64,000 bases of DNA from Lepiota brunneoincarnata (GCA_023014365.1 JAEBUN010000005.1:992001-1056000), one strand, 5' to 3'; positions 24,708 to 37,670 are shown, numbered from the stretch's first letter. The notes: generated by a model from the letters alone, not told the origin. Translations and numbers: made by a program.

Positions 24708-26101
24708 ATGCCAGACGCTGACTCCAACCGCAAGAGGTCTCGCTCTCCCTCTGACGGCGACCAGAAGCAGCACAAGCGCGCCAACACAGGCGCAGCCCCT
24801 TCGGATGCCGCTCCAGCCAACGGTACGGGCTCTGCGACTCACCCAACATCCGACCTCAACATGACCACCGATGCCCCTGCAAAAAATCCCTCTGTCCCAG
24901 ATGACAACGCAGCCTCTACTCCAGGGTCTAACCGTTCAGACAAGCAAAAAGAGGAGGGTGGTAAGTCCTCGGGGGAAGCTGGGACTGCCTCTTCCTCTGG
25001 TGAAGCTTCTTCCTCAAGTGCAGCTCCGCCAGTGCCGCCCTCTGCCAATATCCACATGCGCTGCTTGATCGTTACGCAGGATGCATCCATCATCATTGGC
25101 AAAGGTGGTTCTCATGTCAATGAGATTAGAGAAAAGAGCGGTGCCCGAGTGATGGTTTCAGAGAGCATCCCTGGGAATCCCGAACGTATTCTGAACGTTA
25201 GTGGGCCTCTGGACGCGGTGTCCAAGGTGAGCTTTGGGTGGCTTTATCTGTATGAGACTGAGTGATGGTCCAGGCCTTTGGTCTCATTGTACGGAGAATT
25301 AATGACGAGCCCTTCGACGTACCCTCTGTGCCAGGTAGCCGTGCCGTAACCATCAAGTTTATGATTCCCAACTCCCGCTATGGGATCTGTCATTGGCAAA
25401 GGGGGTTCCAAAATCAAAGAAATTCAAGACGCCAGTGGTGCTCGGCTGAACGCAAGTGAAGGAATGTTGCCGGGTTCTACTGAGGTGAGTAATTTGTTTG
25501 TTCTTTGTTGATAATTGGTTGATGACTAGCGACAACAGCGGGTCCTTAGTGTGGCAGGCGTTGCTGATGCCATCCATATTGCTACATATTACATTGGGAC
25601 CATCTTGATTGAAGCGCAAGAGCGCATGCCATCTACTTCCCACTCCTCCTACCGTCCTTCCAGCAACTCCCGACGACCATCCAACACTGGTTCTTCTTAT
25701 GTACCCGGTTACTCTCAACATCCTTATGGTCCCCCTTCACACAATCCCCCTCAACAATTACAGACGCAACAGATATATATTCCTAATGACTTGGTTGGGT
25801 GTATCATTGGAAAGGGGGGGAGCAAGATCAACGAGATTAGGCACATGAGCGCAAGTCAGATCAAGATTATGGAGCCAGGTGCAACTGGAGTAGGACCCAA
25901 CGGTGCACCAGGAGGTAGTGAGGGAGAGCGTCTGGTCGTCATCACTGGACAGCCCGCGAATATTCAAATGGCGGTTCAGCTCCTCTACCACGTGGGTAAT
26001 GTTTTGTGGGTGTGTTTCGGCTTTCGTTTAACATGGTGTTCTAGCGGCTTGAACAAGAGAAACAAAAGCAACTGCGGGCTCAACAACAACAATCACCTTG
26101 A
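24708..26101 (+). CDS. Triple KH-domain RNA-binding protein (PCBP/Pbp2/Rnc1 type)
   Basis: After a polar Ser/Ala-rich head (about residues 1-110) come three KH domains, each with an intact GxxG loop: IIIGKGGSHV, SVIGKGGSKI and CIIGKGGSKI. Domains 1 and 2 are close together, and a Ser/Pro/Tyr/Gln-rich linker leads to domain 3, the spacing typical of poly(C)-binding-protein relatives that bind mRNA. The last exon encodes a Gln-rich helix (RLEQEKQKQLRAQ) and stops at 26099-26101. One extra base at 25379 (or within the adjacent GGG) moves IPNSR out of frame with MGSVIGKGG in KH2. No splice pair can absorb it without deleting KH2. The rest of the exons join in frame. Confidence 0.86.
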
Positions 26102-26463
26102 ACGGGTTGTCATAGCCGTTGTCCGTCCTCGCCGAAGAAGGGGATGAACAAATTTGTTGCCACACGTTCTGGTTACTCTCCTCCATGTTAGCCACAGCAC
26201 CTAATGCATCCTGAGTGGACTGCGCGTTGTGTACTCATATTCTTGCATGTTTTATCTTCGTTTCTGTTATTTCTTGTTCATGGTTTTCCCTTTTTGTGCT
26301 CGGTGGTCTGTTTGCTTTGAGGGGGTCTCAAAAACTTGCTGTGTGCTGTGTAGTCAGACCGCAACATGGCAACTCTTTAAGGTATTTTATGTTGATTACG
26401 TAACACATTATTTTGAGGTAACCTGCATTCAAAACCTCAGTAATCGACTACTTTGACGCGGCG

Positions 26464-27628
26464 ATGGCTTCTATCCTGAAAGCTCAGAAGGCGAATGCGG
26501 ACAAAGTGGAGACGCAGAACAGGGGCAAGAGGAAAGCTGAGAATACAGAAACAGGACAGGAACAACCGGCGGCGAAGCGGCTGAAGAATAAACAGCGGGT
26601 GTTGTTACTGTCCTCACGAGGGATTACACACCGGATGAGGCATCTCATGAACGACCTGGAGGCGTTGTTGCCCCATGTGAAGAAGGGTATGTGATTTCTA
26701 TGCAAAGAAAGTCGTTTTTGCTGATACTGGACGGGTAAACAGATTCAAAACTGGACTCGAAAAGCCAGCTGCATCTTCTACCCGAGTTAGCGGATCTCAA
26801 CAATTGCAACAACACATTATATTTTGAAGCGAGGCGACATGAAGATTTGTATCTCTGGGCCGCAAAAACGCCAAACGGACCAAGTGTGAAAATGCATGTC
26901 CAAAATGTGCACACAATGGACGAGCTTAAAATGACGGGGAACTGTCTGAAGGGAAGCCGAGGGTTGGTTAGTTTTGACAATGGGTTTGACGAGACGGAGT
27001 GGGGTCGGCTGGTGAAGGAGCTTTTCACACACGTGAGTCCATACTTTGTCCTGTCTGAGGAGAACAATGGCTGTATGGATATTTGAATTAGATCTTTGGC
27101 GTGCCATCGACGGCGCGGAAGGCGAAGCCATTTGTCGACCACATTCTCACATTCTCATTGCTTGACTCGAAAATTTGGTTCCGGAATTTCCAGGTTCGTG
27201 TATATTGATGCACTTCCACGGGTCCGAGAATGCATTGTTCCCATAATGATGTGTATTGACTCAATGCTACCATACAGATCGTTGAAAAGGACCCATTACA
27301 GCCTAATGGACCACCCCATATGACGCTGGTCGAGATCGGTCCGCGGTTCGTGCTGACACCTATTCGGATATTTGAAGGCGCTTTTAGTGGTGCGACTGTA
27401 TTTTCCAACCCTGGTGCGTGTGGCTTCTTTTGCATAGGGTGCCGAGTGGCATTGACACACCGATTATGAGCAGAGTTTGTGTCACCTGGGGCGGTACGAT
27501 TGCTGCGTCGGCGGGAGAAGGGAGGAAAGTACAGCTACCGGAAGGATGCAAAGGAAGAGCAGGAGAAACGGAGAGAATCGAGGAAGCTGGCGGAGGATGA
27601 GTTGGCCGTAAGGAGGGTGTTCGCGTAA
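26464..27628 (+). CDS. BRX1: Ribosome biogenesis protein BRX1 (Brix domain)
   Basis: This is a nucleolar assembly factor for the large (60S) ribosomal subunit. A Lys-rich head leads into the Brix domain: QRVLLLSSRGITHRMRHLMNDLEALLPH, then LADLNNCNNTLYFEARRHEDLYLW, NVHTMDELKMTGN, and the C-terminal block IGPRFVLTPIRIFEG. The final exon gives EFVSPGAVRLLRRR and a basic coiled tail ending in VRRVFA with stop at 27626-27628. Five introns splice in frame and the length fits the family (about 290 residues). No frame irregularity was seen. Confidence 0.92.
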
Positions 27629-27778
27629 AGAGATCACAAACGGAAATCCAAGACGAGGACTTAGTACACTTTCCTTTTTGGGTGATAGTCTCAGGTCCAT
27701 GTCTTGTTCTTTCCTAGCGAAAAATCGCTATAAAAGTCTGCCTCTTGTCCATACCAGCCGTTCATCACCTCCCCCGCA

Positions 27779-29625
27779 ATGTCCGTCTCGCTTTCCATCT
27801 ACACCCTGACCGACCATCTCGACATGTACGGCGAGCCAGACTCGACGTGAGCCATCATACCGCAACGCCCACTGTCTGGTTCATACTAACAGTGAAAAAT
27901 TTAGGTCTGCATTTTCGCTGTCTGGCCATGTCGCCCTATCAGTCGCTTCTGCCCTGTCATTCTTTGGGCGCAGACGGACGGCACGCTTCCTGTTGCAGTC
28001 GCTCTCTCTGACGTTCGAAGGCCAGTCCGAAATGATCACCTCATCCACTGGCTACTCGGGCATGCGCCTATGCTCGGTCACTCGCGAACTGGTCCCTTTC
28101 GACGAACCAATCGAGCTGTCAAACGAAGGACAGGAAGATTCTGGCGAGCCCTGTATGCGTGACCATTATGTCACAGATTGTGTAGTTTCTGACCTTCTCT
28201 CAAGGTGTTTGGAATATCATTTTCAATATTCCTGTTCCGGGGTGGTTGCCTGCATCATCTACTGTTGGCTTAGAGGAGCTGGGTGTGCGGTATGGGCTGT
28301 ACGCGACGGCCAAGTTGATCGATTTGGACGAGAACAGGAGCAGCTCTTGGGCGTTTGCAACCCTTTGCGCACCTTTCCGCTCCAAGACTAAGATTATGCA
28401 GGCCCGACAGCATATCAAGCTCCGACGGTTTGTGGCGCCGCCCTCTCCGGATCTACTTGCGTTTCCGATAGTCAATTATTTGGTTAACAAGACGATAATA
28501 AGCCCCAAGGCAGATGAGATCGAGAGGAAGCAGATCCCTTCCGAGGTTCTATCCAAGATACAAGTTATATTGTCGGTCCCAGAAATTGTCAGCATGGATG
28601 AAAATCAGGTCCCCATCATACTCAGAATGGGAGCCAACGGGTTGGCGAGGGACGAGTGTAAGCGGATTCAGCTCATGGATGTTTCAATTGATCTGCACCA
28701 GGTTGAAAAGCTTCGGTAAGTGCGCATAATGCTTGGTTTGATCTTGTTGCTGACAGTTACACCCAGGAACCGGCCTTCGTCCAACTACCGCAATAGGTTC
28801 CCTCTACCACCACCTGAGCAACAGCCCCCCAACGAGCCTCTCATTGACCCGTCCCCGATCGCCACTATTTACGAAGTTGGCATCTTCCCCATGTCTCCTC
28901 GATGCGATGCCATTGCAAGGATCTTTTCTCTGATGCCGTCCCACGAGAGCGGGCATTACAAGCTCCCTGGCAATAATCACATCTTTGCCACCAATGAATC
29001 CGCCGCCTCGACCGACCCGTCTGAGGAGCAATCGGTCTGGCACGCCTTGGAGATCGCCATTCCATTCACGAAGGAAGCAACGCCACTCAAAGATATCGAC
29101 GGAAGCAATACCGTGCCTCTTCAGCCTTCAGCATCAAGCCCTTTCTTGGTGGTATACCATGAAGTTGCGGTGTCACTAACCTGTGCATACGAGCTGCCTG
29201 ACGGTAGCGTTGCACAGGGCAAGTTGAGCTTTGCGGTTCCTATGTCGTTCGGCCTGGTCCCTCCTGTGCATCCTCAGCCTCCCTTCCTTCCACATGTACC
29301 TCGCAGAAGCTTTTCGTCTACGCAAAACCTCGACGCCCCTATTTTGCCTGCCATCGTGCCTTACGCAGCCATTCTACCGGCTTACTCACAGTTGTATGAT
29401 GCGAGCGGGGAGAGGAAGATGGACTATTCGACCCCTCTGCCCCTCTATACTCCCCCAACTTCCCAGTGGCCCGGAACGGATGGTAGTTGCGATCATCGAA
29501 TGTCGTCGGGAGTGGTGAATGTCACGCTTGCGGACAACCAGATAAGGAGGAAGTGGGAGGACGTTCCTCAGTCTGAGGTGAACGAAGCAGAAGGAGAGAC
29601 AACTCCGCTGCTGGGGGTTTACTGA
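27779..29625 (+). CDS. Arrestin-like protein
   Basis: The protein begins MSVSLSIYTLTDHLDMYGEPDS and continues with FSLSGHVALS and SLTFEGQSEM, then the arrestin-type turn WNIIFNIPVPGWLPAS. A second beta-rich half follows with VPIILRMGANG and, after an intron, a long C-terminal exon (28764-29625). That exon has acidic and Pro-rich segments including a PLPLYTPP stretch near residue 500. Alpha-arrestins in fungi act as adaptors that bring Rsp5-type ubiquitin ligases to membrane transporters, usually through PPxY; here only a loosely similar motif is visible, so adaptor function is an inference. The stop at 29623-29625 is firm. Confidence 0.7.
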
Positions 29626-29988
29626 ACCTTTTGATCAACACGCCAATACCCCGTTCATTTTCGTATTAATGGCTTGTATCATTCCGCTTGATTTCGCGCA
29701 AATGCATCTTCTCCGACATTCTTTCATTCCTTTCACCCCTCCAGTATTTGCACTAGTCCTTCCTTTGATACTAGCACTCCTTATAAATCACGGCTCTTTC
29801 AATTGTCTTCACTGTAGTTTTATACATATTGTAATAGTTTAATTCTACGTGGTCGAATGAACATCTCATATTGATATCCTTGGACGCGTCGCGTCGCGTT
29901 CGAAATCTCAACTAACCAGAACCAGTCACGTGCTTTCGCGTCTGGAGATGTCACGCGAGTCTTTGTGTTCACGTTTCGCATTTCTTAC
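29626..29988. other. Intergenic spacer between arrestin-like and Csm1-like genes
   Basis: This stretch holds the 3' end of the arrestin-like gene and the promoter of the Csm1-like gene. It is T-rich over 29640-29850 and then GC-rich with ACGCGT and CACGTG motifs near 29884-29930. No open frame of note was seen. Confidence 0.5.
29884..29898. promoter_or_regulatory. MluI cell-cycle box-like element
   Basis: ACGCGT at 29884-29889 is followed directly by overlapping CGCGTCGCG copies, about 100 bp before the start codon of the Csm1/Pcs1-like gene. ACGCGT is the core bound by MBF at G1/S in yeasts. Its use here is inferred from position and the cell-cycle role of the gene. Confidence 0.35.
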
Positions 29989-31932
29989 ATGTCCGACGAT
30001 TCTCTTGAGCTTGGTGAGGTTTCTCACTCTTTCTCCTACAACGGAAAACAGCTGATCATGTTCTTCGATAGGCGGCTTTGGGCCAACAACACCTGCACAT
30101 CCATCTTTGAAGCCGAAACCTAGGTCCAAAGGAGGGCAATCAACATCCAAGTTGACCGAGAAGACAAATGTGAACGTGAATCAAACGAGAGCGCGCGAAC
30201 GTAGCGCCGCGCCGATGAAGAGAGCCGGAGGGCCAAGTGGAAGGCCAGCAAAACGGAAGAAAGGGGCAGAAGAAGAGCTGGTGGTAGAAGTAGTGGAAGG
30301 AGGCGACGGCGAGGATGGGGATGGTGGTGAAGATGGGGAAGATGAGGATAAAGACGAAGAGGAGATAGTGGTTGCGAGTAGTGATGGGGGCGAGAGGCAC
30401 CTGGAGGAGGTGGAGGCGGAGACGAGGGCCGGAAATGGGAGGCAGAAGGGTCAGGCGAATAGAAGGGGTCAGACGAAAGGGAAACAGCAGCAGAGATCAT
30501 CAAAGAGGATGGCGATTGTACACGGAAGCGACGAGGAAGAGAATCGAGCAGAGGCTAATCATGTTGAAATACCGCCAACGCAGACACAAGGGGCGAAGAA
30601 TGGGAAGAGCGGGCTCGGTAGTGCAAAGTCGGCTGCTGGGAAAGGGAAAAGTGCTGGTATGACTGTGAAGGGCAAGGCAAAGGTAGATGAGAGTGCCATA
30701 GGTCTGGATGACGTTTTGCAGGGAGCCGCCGGGGTGGGTGCTCTGATTGACCGGATAGGGAAGAGTGGCTCAGCGATGAATGGTGGTGGGAGTGCGAAAT
30801 CGGATAGTAGAAAGGATGTGGAACTGGCGAGGTTGAGGGAGAAGGTTAATAGAGTGAGTAGAATCCAAGTCTGATCCCTATATGTGCTTACATCGGTCAC
30901 TAGCTAGAGAAGGAGAATGAGACACTGTCCAACCAGATGGAAGAGCTGTTTAGAGTACGAGAAACGGAGGCGGAGGCTCTAATGCAAAAGTCCGCAGCTC
31001 AATACGAGGCAAAAATACGCGGTACTTGCTTTACTTGCCTTCACCTACTTTGAAGTTGATTTATTGCCGGGTCGTAGCGCTAGAGGACGTAAATCAAGCG
31101 CTAACAACTCAGTTAACGAAAAAGCAGCCACTAGCTGGCACTGGAAAGTCCTCAATACTACATCTCATCACTCGTGAAGCTGCGGACGAGGAGAGGCAGG
31201 ACCTTGACAAGGAGATCGGGAAACTAAAGAGCGACCTAGCGGATGTTATGAAGCAATTGACACTGAAAGAGAAGGAAATCGAAGAACTGAAGCAAATAGG
31301 TGAGCTCATACGCATTCTCGCGGAAAGCTTTCACATTCTCAGCCCTTCGCAGAGAAAGAACTTAGGTTCGAGTTGAAAGCCGAGATTGATCGATCAGCTT
31401 CGTTGGCGAAGCAAGCACCACGACATCCGCAGCCTACACCCCGCTCTGGATTTATCGCTGAGGACCCGAAACACCGAGAAGCCGTCAAGCTGTATGAGGA
31501 TCTAACGAACATTATTGTTCTAAATATCCGATCTTCACCCGGACAATTGAAGAAAGATGAATGGCTATTTACATGTTGCTATACACACACAAACGAATCG
31601 GATTCTATCAAGGCTACTACATACAGTGAATTTCCTTCTACTGCCGAACACCAGAGCGCATTGACGAACATTATATAGGTATCAGTTTCTCGCTACGTTC
31701 GTATGACGAGGAATCCGGTGGGGAACACACGGATTGGATTCAGTATCTTCCAATGCACCTAGAACAAGAGCCACCCGATTTTGTTGAACAATTGGGCTTT
31801 TTGAATGCCGCGTTCCAATTCGAGCGCAACCAACTGGCACTTTTTTTACGGACGTTATATACCACTGTTGAGGATATCGTTAAGTCCGGACGGGAGGGCG
31901 AAGACGAGGAAGATGAGATGGCGGAGGAATGA
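29989..31932 (+). CDS. Csm1/Pcs1-family kinetochore (monopolin-like) protein
   Basis: The start ATG at 29989 gives MSDDSLELG, split by a first intron. A long charged, disordered N-terminal half (Lys/Glu/Gly-rich, 30100-30800) is followed by a coiled coil (EKENETLSNQMEEL, then DEERQDLDKEIGKLKSDLADV). The C-terminal Csm1 domain reads DEWLFTCCYTH, ISFSLRSYDEE, DWIQYLP, FLNAAFQFERNQLALFLRTLY and ends in an acidic tail with stop at 31930-31932. Csm1/Pcs1 proteins dimerise through the coiled coil and crosslink kinetochore or rDNA-associated proteins so that chromosomes segregate correctly. A 53-nt intron (GTGAAT donor) inside the domain restores the frame. Family call is good; the exact partner complex is inferred. 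Confidence 0.8.
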
Positions 31933-32116
31933 TACCTTGTTTTGCTTGGGCACTCTTGGTGTGTTGATTCCCTATCCTCGCTTTATATTTATATCATGCC
32001 CAGCACATATTTGGATGAGGTCCTATCTGACAACTTTTTCTACCACCATTTAGCATGTATTGATATCCTCGATGTACTAATTGTTCCGCGTTCATGTTCT
32101 ATCTTTGCGCTTATCG

Positions 32117-34714
32117 TCAGAGGTCGTCAGATAATCCAGGTGTCTTGATCCCTGTTTGAGCCCAAATCCTTAAGGCTGTTCTATCACCTGTCCGTAAAGC
32201 GTTCCCAACAGCCAGCCCGACAAAACCAGCGTCAAAACTGCCAAGTGTAGCTCCTGCTTGAATGAGGACATCGACCGTATCTGTATGAGATTGTCGAGCA
32301 GCCTAAGAAGAAAGAAAAGGCATCAGGGCCACGAAAATTGAAGAATCTTGGACAATCCACGTACATAATATAATGCTGTATGTCCAAGCGTATCCCTCAA
32401 ATGCACAAGAGCACCAGACTTCAATAAAAGAGCAACCGCCTCTGTGCGCCCATTCAGTGCCGCAACGTGTAATGGCGACCTTCCAGATCCAGGATCCAGG
32501 CAGTTAACTATTCCGCCAGCAACACTTCCATGCCTCGCTGGCTCACCCGAACGATCATGATGATCCGCCTGCGACTTCTCATACTCAATACAGTAACTGA
32601 GACTTTCTACATCATTCCTAGCCACCGCCAAATGAATAAGGAAAGGTAGCAGCACAAACTCAGCTGTAGACGCCTCGGCGGCTGTCCATGTCCATGGCGC
32701 TGCGGCATCTTGTGCTCTCACAGCGGCGTCGAGAGCATCTGAGGTGACGGTAATTTCAGGTACGAGCGATTGGGGGCGAGAGAGTCTGACGAATTGGGAG
32801 AGGACGTGTTGGATGGTGTCAAGGTTACTCCCGATTGTCCTTGAGTAACTTGGGGCGGTTACGGAAGGGCGGGTCAGTTCGCCCCGGAGTGGGATACCAA
32901 TCAGGTCGCGGACTTGTTTGAGGGTTAGATCAGGTTTGGAGAGGAGGTAGCTTAGTTTTGTCAGCGCACACTGGGGACACCAAGGAGTATATTGGGCACA
33001 TCTGGTGGTAACGTAGGGCGTACCTCTGGTGTCATATCACTGCCAGGTACGACGCCGGCCTTGAAGTAGTGTCCTTGCGGTCTCATACGCGTCGGAAACG
33101 GAACCCTTGGTGCATTGAGAGATGGCCACGACGACGACATCCCCGATCACAGGCTTCTTTCAGAGCTGCAATGAGATCAGGGCGCTGAGGCGCATTGCCT
33201 GCACCGAACGTCTCAAGAACTACGCCTCTAATAGGTGGCATACAGAATGCTTTGATAGTTGTTCCTGCGATACCAGGGAACAGCCGAAGTGTCGCTATAG
33301 GATAAAGTGATGAGAGAGGGGTTATTATAGACCGGCGCTGCCGTACCTACCGACATGAGGACTCATCTCTATGATGGGGGCGTCAGTTCAGGGCACAACC
33401 GAAAGCAGAGGCATCATACCCTTGTGCGCTCTAAATTTTCGGAGACTTGTTTGGCGAATCACATCATCCCAGTTGACGACAATATCAATACCGACTAGGG
33501 ATTCCATTAGCTCCTCGAAGAGAAAAGAAAGATCGTGGGTCAAGCAACCTTTGACCAGAGGAGGAAAATTGGGACTTTCGAAGGCAGCAAGATCGTAAGA
33601 TGACATTTTTGTGACTCGGTTTCCCCGGTAGAGCGTATGGTTGAAATATGTGCAGCATTCTGTCCAGGCAGTAAGAATGTGTACAACTTTGATTGGGAAA
33701 TGCAAACCTGGAATGATGTAGTGACCAGCGATGGTGAGAGCGCCCATCAAGTTGTCCACAGCATCATTACGAAGCTGAGACAAAGGTATCTGGGCTCCGG
33801 TGATGATCTATGCAATGTTTTTGTGGATGTTGGAAGCCCCGGCAATCAAATTATTAATCATACCACTGTTTTCCCGAGGTCTTCGAGCAGAAAACTTAGA
33901 GCGCTTGATGTGTATGACATTGTGTCAGTTCCATGGAGGACAACAAATGCATCGAATTGATAATTTAGCTCGATCTCGGTGGCGAGACGGATCCAGTCTA
34001 GTTAACAACTGGTGGGGATGCGGTGATACCGATGCAAAGAAGCGGCTATCTACCTTGAATATCCATGTTGCTGCTGTCTAATAAGGGGTTCCACTACTGG
34101 ATATAAGCGATGCCGTTCAGCTCAAGTGGGGTGGGAGCTCACTTCAAGAATAGCATAACGAATTGACTTGCTCCCCGTACCACCAGGAACTCTACTGCGA
34201 GGAGTAACAAGGCTAGGCAAGTGAGCCTCGTACACATTCTCGGTCACCTGGACGCATCTCGGTTGATGTTTTGTGGTCCGCTCATCAGATATATTAAGGG
34301 ATGATTCGCCAATTGGGCGAGTTGATCGCACAAGTAGGGTTGGGTGGACATCCGACTGTAGGTTGGGCTGTGCTGGTTGGGGGCTCGACCTGCCACTGCC
34401 GCTGCTCCACTCTCTGAAGCCCTGTACAGTCCCAGCGTTGGAGAAGAGGGAATCTTGCAGCGGGTCGTGAAAGCGGTTTTGGCTCCTAAGCGTTTCTGTT
34501 AGAAAATATGGCTCCGGCACATAGCCCTGGTGCCCGACGAGCATCCCAATGGTGCCACCTGCGAGACAAGACCTGTGAATGAATTTCGATTCCTGAATAA
34601 TTGAGGTAGACCTGTGTAGATGATGAGAACCCTGGATTCGTTGGCGAGCTGGGTAGTGTCCATCGCGGCAAGGGCTAGGTGAACCTCGGAGGGACGGCGG
34701 GGATCATCCATCAA
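32117..34714 (-). CDS. Type I L-asparaginase with C-terminal ankyrin repeats
   Basis: This enzyme hydrolyses asparagine to aspartate and ammonia, probably in the cytosol. The N-terminal catalytic Thr motif YTGGTIGM is assembled across a 53-nt intron. The second catalytic block VVLHGTDTMSYTSSAL is followed by LITGAQIPL-like sequence and QLRNDAVDNLMGAL. The C-terminal half has ankyrin repeats (GRSPLHVAALNGRTEAVALLL, then GHTALYYAARQSHTDTVDVLI). Two extra bases, at 33139 (between RG and VVVVAISQC) and at 33060 (before AGVVPGSDMTPE), shift the frame +1 each inside the conserved asparaginase C-lobe. The sequence on both sides fits the family, so these are either errors or recent inactivating changes. 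The start may be 34714 or 34663. The asparaginase-ankyrin layout resembles mammalian ASPG. Confidence 0.85.
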
Positions 34715-34809
34715 TCGATCTTTCTTGGCACGTGGGAGTGGGATGGCTTGGATCGAGATACTTCAAAAGCCACCCCTTCCCTGGGTCATCTATTATCCAT
34801 TCCTCCACC

Positions 34810-37497
34810 ATGGAAACTCTTAGGACTGTCTTCCAGGCAAAAAACGCCAGCGTGCGTCCCATTTCAAGGCCACAGTCGATATCTATCTCATTGCTGTTTC
34901 ATTCCAGACCACCCCAGCTCTCGTTACATTCGTCACTGCTGGCTATCCAACAAGGGATGACACAGCATCCATTCTGCTCGCAATGCAGGCAGGAGGAGCA
35001 GATATCATTGAGCTTGGTGTACCCTTTTCCGACCCAATTGCAGACGGTCCTGCAATCCAGGCGACAAACACCGTGCGTTTACGCATACACTTGAAGCGTT
35101 CATCCTTACCTTGCCCCAGATCGCTCTTAAAAATGGTATCGATTACGCGACGGTGCTCGGGCAACTCAGAGATGCTCGCAACAGGGGCCTGACAGCGCCA
35201 GTTCTTCTCATGGGTGGGTCCTACTTTCACAGTGGCATCCGACATGCTCATGGCATCCGCGCCAAGGCTATTACAACCCCTTGCTCGCTTACGGGGAGGA
35301 CAAGGCGATCCAGGATGCGGCAGAAGCAGGGGCAAATGGCTTTATCATGGTCGATCTTCCTCCCGAGGAGGCTATCGCTTTCCGCGAGAAATGTGCCAGG
35401 GCTCGGTATGCTGTTCCCCTCGTCAAAAGCTATACGCGACTTGCTGATAATCGATTAGACTCTCCTATGTGCCCCTCATTGCGCCATCTACGACACTTAA
35501 CCGTGTCAAATTCTTGGCTACTATCGCTGATACGTTCATTTATGTCGTGTCCAAGGTATTTGTTATTCCTGGCGCTTTTCCCCGATAGGTTTTAACATTG
35601 TATAGATGGGTACCACAGGTTCCTCCGACGGCTGCAAGCTCAATACTGAGCTTCCGGATATCCTTACCCGCATCCGCGAATATACCTCTGTTCCACTGGC
35701 CGTTGGCTTTGGGGTCGCCACAAGGGATCACTTCAATTACGCAGCTGATGCTGGAGCAGATGGCGTTGTCGTTGGCAGCCGCCTCGTCAGCGTCATCCAT
35801 GGCTCTGCCGTTGGAGAAATTCCGACCAATGTTGAAGCTTACTGTCGCGAGATCTGCGGCAAAGGCCACCCAGAACACGTTCGACCACCCCCAAAGCCCA
35901 GCGCACATGTGACAAGCCCTACCTTGGAAGCACCCAAGCCAAAGGCGGGTAACCTTGAGGCTTTGCCGTCAAGATTCGGCCAATTCGGCGGACAATATGT
36001 CCCTGAGGCTTTGGTGGACTGCCTAGCCGAGCTAGAAGAAGCACACAAGTGCGCTATGGTCGATCCCGAGTTTTGGAAAGAGTTCCGTAGTCACTTTGGC
36101 TACATCAACCGACCTTCGACACTGTGCTTTGCCGAAAACTTGACCAAGGAAGCTGGAGGAGCTAGCATCTGGCTCAAGAGGGAAGACCTGTAAAGGCGAC
36201 TCATTTGCTGTTTTGGCTCCTATTGACATACAAATTCTAGCAACCACACAGGGTCGCACAAGATCAACAACGCGGTTGGCCAAGTGTGTCTTCGTCCTGT
36301 TTTTTGGGGTTGACCGAAGTTAATGTTCTTTCAAGATTCTTCTGGCTCGTCGGCTGGGTAAGACGCGCATTATTGCTGAGACCGGTGCTGGTCAGCATGG
36401 TGTGGCAACCGCCACCGTTTGTGCCAAATTTGGTTTAGAGTGCGTTGTTTATATGGGTGCAGAGGATGTTCGCAGACAAGCTCTCAATGTCTTCCGTATT
36501 GAGATGCTCGGGGCAAAGGTATAAGTATTCTCCCATTATGATTGAGCATCCCGCTAAGTCTCTTGATAGGTCGTCCCCGTTCACTCTGGCTCTCGTACGC
36601 TCAAAGATGCGGTTAACGAAGCACTGCGCGATTGGGTAACCAACCTGTCAACAACACACTATCTTGTTGGCTCCGCCATCGGACCCCATCCTTTCCCTAC
36701 CATCGTCCGTGATTTCCAGAAAATTATCAGTCAGGAGATCAAGCAACAGTTCAAGGAAGTTCGGGGAAAGCTCCCTGATGTTGTTGTTGCCTGCGTCGGT
36801 GGCGGGAGCAATGCGATTGGTGCCTTCTATGATTTCATCCAGGACAAGAGCGTACGTCTCGTTGGCGTGGAGGCCGGGGGAGAGGGTTCGTTTCCTTGGG
36901 CTTCAGTGCGACAGCCCAACCCTGATCATTTTCCCTAGGCATCGATGGCATTAGGCACAGCGCGACTCTGTCACAAGGTCAGCCTGGTGTCCTGCATGGG
37001 GTCAGGACGTACGTTTTACAGGACAAGGATGGTCAGATCATCGAGACACACTCGATCAGTGCTGGCCTTGACTACCCAGGTGTCGGGCCTGAGCATGCTT
37101 GGTTGAAGGACTCTGGTCGAGGCGAATATGTCGTTGCTACTGACGAGCAGGCTCTTCGAGGATTCAGAGCACTGACCCAAAAAGAAGGCATTATACCCGG
37201 TATGTTTTTCGAACCTGTGGAAGAACCTATCGAATTTCATCGGTCTCCTCAGCTCTCGAGTCCTCCCACGCAGTCTGGGAGGCTATCTGTCTTGCCCAGA
37301 CGCTTCCTAAAGATCAGGACATTGTCGTGGTGAGTTTCTCTCCTGGAGTCGAAAATGAAACTAGGCTCAGCTAACTTTCCGTCCAGTGCTTATCTGGCCG
37401 TGGTGACAAGGATGTAGAACAAATATCGGAACTTCTTCCAAAATGGGCTAACGTTCTCGACTGGCATGTTGCCTCGCGCTCCTCCGCCAATACTTAA
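34810..37497 (+). CDS. TRP5: Bifunctional tryptophan synthase (alpha-beta fusion)
   Basis: This protein performs the last steps of tryptophan synthesis. The N-terminal alpha domain cleaves indole-glycerol phosphate and the C-terminal beta domain joins indole to serine using PLP. Alpha signatures: AALVTF-like strand, [19 protein letters not shown] (catalytic Glu and Asp), [21 protein letters not shown] and [13 protein letters not shown] short linker leads to beta: [32 protein letters not shown] (PLP lysine in SHK), [13 protein letters not shown], and [10 protein letters not shown] (phosphate-binding). About ten introns splice in frame and the stop TAA is at 37495-37497. The alpha-then-beta order is the usual fungal fusion. 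No frame problem was seen across roughly 700 residues. Confidence 0.95.
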
Positions 37498-37670
37498 CTT
37501 GGGGCTTTGTATAATTACAACCAACACAGTCACCGCTTGAATATCCGTGATCTATGTATTATGATACCTAATAATGTAGCTGATTAGCAGGGGGTGGCTG
37601 TGTCGAATGCTAAGAATGACTCGATTCAGCTGGGCTCCTCACAACATATCATCTACAACGGGCCCGCATC

